A stretch of DNA of 64,000 nt, taken from Homalodisca vitripennis. Its lineage: Eukaryota > Arthropoda > Insecta > Hemiptera > Cicadellidae. The notes under the pieces were generated by a model. That model was not told where the DNA came from, searched no databases, and saw only the letters and a list, made by a program, of their open reading frames with translations. The first letter of the stretch is position 1, and the number at the start of each line of letters is the position of its first letter. The DNA lies in NCBI RefSeq assembly GCF_021130785.1, contig NC_060212.1, positions 147,585,501-147,649,500 of the forward strand. The letters are read 5' to 3'. Shown piece after piece: positions 61,931-64,000 of the stretch. A program made the position numbers and the translations under genes.

Positions 61931-62550
61931 CAGGGTGAGTTTTTTAAAGTGATCCAATAGCTAACTTTTTAATTACATGACTTAGCACCACACTTTAAAT
62001 TTGGAACTTGATCAATTTTAAGTTTTACTCAGGAATACACTTTCAAATTTTTTGAAGATGGCCGCCATTTTCCAATATGGTGGCCAACTTTAAAATCTTT
62101 TATGGAACACCCTGTATTTTATTTTGTTTTTAAATTCTACTCTACAAAATAAGACATTTTTGCTTCTGAAAGTTTTTCCATATCTCTAATGGTTCAGGAG
62201 CTACGTGGACTGAAAGTTTTCACCAATATCCAAAAAATCTTTTATGGAAAACTTCCAGTCTACGTAGACATTTTTGCTTCTGAAACAATTAGAGATACGT
62301 AGAAAAAACTTTCAGAAGCGAAAAAATGTCTTATTTTGTAGAGTAGAATTTAAAAACAACATAAAATACAGGGTGTTCCATAAAAGATTTTAAAGTTGGC
62401 CACCATATTGGAAAATGGCGGCCATCTTCAAAAAATTTGAAAGTGTATTCCTGAGTAAAACTTAAAATTGAGCAAGTTCCAAATTTAAAGTGTGGTGCTA
62501 AGTCATGTAATTAAAAAGTTAGCTATTGGATCACTTTAAAAAACATCCTG
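61931..62550. mobile_element. Foldback MITE, full length
   Basis: A 620-bp near-palindrome. The left arm starts cagggtgagttttttaaagt. The right arm ends with tggatcactttaaaaaacatcctg, its reverse complement with small changes. Each arm is close to 290 bases, with a scrambled centre at about 62218-62270. TATA flanks both ends. Same family as 58888-59355. Confidence 0.93.
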
Positions 62551-63529
62551 TATATAAAATGTTTATATAAAATGTTGCCATAAACTATATGAAATATTGA
62601 TAATTTAGCGTAATTTCACAAGACTTGCTAGTAGCAGCAGATGTTCTTACGACACTCGCTCGTTAAATTTGTAATGACATTAGAGAGCGTGTAAACGTTG
62701 TGCCAGCTGTGAATACAAGCAGCTGAAGAGCAGCTGTTAACCGAACGTACAGATCCCCGTCTTTTTGTACCTGATTAAAGCACCATAAGACCCATTCAAC
62801 CTCATTTCTTGAATTTATTCGTCACTAAAACTTTATAACTTACAAACCATCAGTAGGATAAGAATTATAATATTAAGAAATAATGTATAATTATTCGATT
62901 GTCGCAACATTTTTTGAGGGCACATTTCATGGGTTTAGTTATTATCACTATATTATTGAGGTTTAATATTGTCATATCGCTGCTATGTTCAATACAAAAT
63001 TAATTCACCTGATTCTAAACCACAGTATAATGTGTCTATTGTATTAAAGGTGTTGTGCAACCAAAAAATCTCATTTTTTTTAGCTATTGTCAGTTATTGG
63101 ACCATATGAAAGTAATTTTATCAATATGTACAAAAATTAAATAGCACAGTTGCCTACACGTATAGAATTTTTATTATTTAAATGCTCTAAGTAAAATATT
63201 AAATTAAAGTGTATTATTTATTTTTGAATCTTATAATTTCCTTTAATATTACGCTCAAATGGTGGTAAAAAAATGGAAACTTCCTGCTTTTATTAAGCCG
63301 TATGTGATAATTTAACTAAAACATACAAATATTTTTCCGTAGTGTAAATGATTACACGTTTAATTTCAATAGTTATAATATTAAAGTGTGTTTTATTTGA
63401 AATAGCCTGTGTTGTATTTAATTAACTGTAACGTACAATAAAGTTTAATAGACAAATATAACTAAGAGGAAAATCATTAATTTTAAAATAAACTGTGTTT
63501 ATTATCTGTGCTTTTGCGAAGGCTCAAAA
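62551..63529. other. No recognisable feature
   Basis: AT-rich DNA with one GC-richer stretch at 62640-62760 that shows no frame or family. Confidence 0.5.
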
Positions 63530-63765
63530 CTCGTAGGGCTCAAAACATTTCACTTCTGTCCACAGGATATCTCGAAAAAGAACTGACATATAGACTCGAA
63601 ATCGTGCATGTCGCTAAATTTTTATTTCAGGAATATAGTTCAATTAAGGTACATATTACTCTATGGGATTTGGCTCGGCATTATTGAATATCTTTACATC
63701 GGTGTATTCGTTCACTGCGATGGAAACGAGAAAAATATCAGAATAACTAAAATTGTAAATAAAGT
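63530..63765 (-). repeat. Dispersed repeat family member
   Basis: In reverse orientation it has the complete order: gtaacgag-like end, agccaaatcccatagagtaa, gcatgc, gagtctatatgtcag, gagatatcctgtggacag. Confidence 0.7.
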
Positions 63766-63930
63766 ACACTAATAATGCATTTTAAAAGAACTGTAGATTT
63801 TACATTTTCCATGAAAAACTTCATTTTTAATGAACAAGAATGTCCTGATAGTGCATCCAACGATGGATGGGTTTGGCTGACCGTCGTTGAAGTATATCAC
63901 TCAGTAGGTTCATTTGGTTACTGTATTATT

Positions 63931-64000
63931 TAATTACTTACTTACTTACTCCTGTGGCCACTCGAAACCCAGATGGTTTTTGACCTCGCCAACAATGTCT
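63931..64000 (-). repeat. Possible LINE 3' end cut by the window edge
   Basis: A (TTAC)n stretch at about 63936-63949 is followed by ctcctgtggccactcgaaac. Read in reverse this looks like the end of a non-LTR element with a short-repeat tail. Only 50 bases of it are in view. Confidence 0.35.

Overview
The window looks like an AT-rich insect nuclear genome, most probably hemipteran. The basis is long (TA)n tracts, almost no long open frames, and several decayed animal transposon families: jockey-like LINEs, a Ty3/gypsy-type element, a pogo/Tigger-like transposon, a Penelope-like element, a Merlin-like element and foldback MITEs. No operon, CRISPR, rRNA or tRNA gene was recognised. The assignment to Hemiptera is an inference from general character only.

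Only one locus reads as a living protein gene: 37506-38219 (+). It encodes a Gly/Ala-rich, cysteine-free protein with a serine tail and has much higher GC than its surroundings. A 37-codon open stretch at 38811-38921 may be another exon. The rest is duplicated non-coding DNA and transposon debris.

The first 50 kb is organised as old and new segmental duplications. Block R1 (1-1824) recurs almost identically at 25715-32166, where it is split inside its (TA)n tract by a decayed 4.5-kb LINE; a much older relative lies at 24640-24960. Blocks S, M and E (1960-2250, 2845-5095, 6265-7732) recur in the same order at 40766-41080, 42665-46600 and 47975-49540, and E has a third copy at 39035-39880. Inside M both copies keep a 53-base identical core next to a TATAAAA box and a shared GTAAG donor-like site. 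This suggests the blocks are flanks and 5' exons of a tandemly duplicated gene family. The end of E in the first copy has been amplified into exactly seven 146-bp repeats (7733-8754).

Region by region: 1-8754 duplicated blocks, an exact (A C15)6 array and a Merlin-like element with a perfect 8-bp target duplication; 8867-10785 pogo-like transposase relic; 11963-13015 internally deleted LINE; 13760-18205 LTR-retrotransposon relic lacking a recognisable integrase and 3' LTR; 19.4-25 kb repeats and a LINE tail; 25.7-32.2 kb second R1 with LINE; 32.2-38.9 kb mostly unique DNA with the gene; 39-49.5 kb blocks E, S, M, E with a LINE fragment and an inverted solo LTR-like copy; 49.6-49.8 kb GC-richer promoter-like patch; 50.8-51.4 kb Penelope-like fragment; 54.5-64 kb MITEs and a dispersed repeat family.

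All similarities between blocks were judged by eye, without alignment software. Long stretches hold nothing I can name and are marked so.
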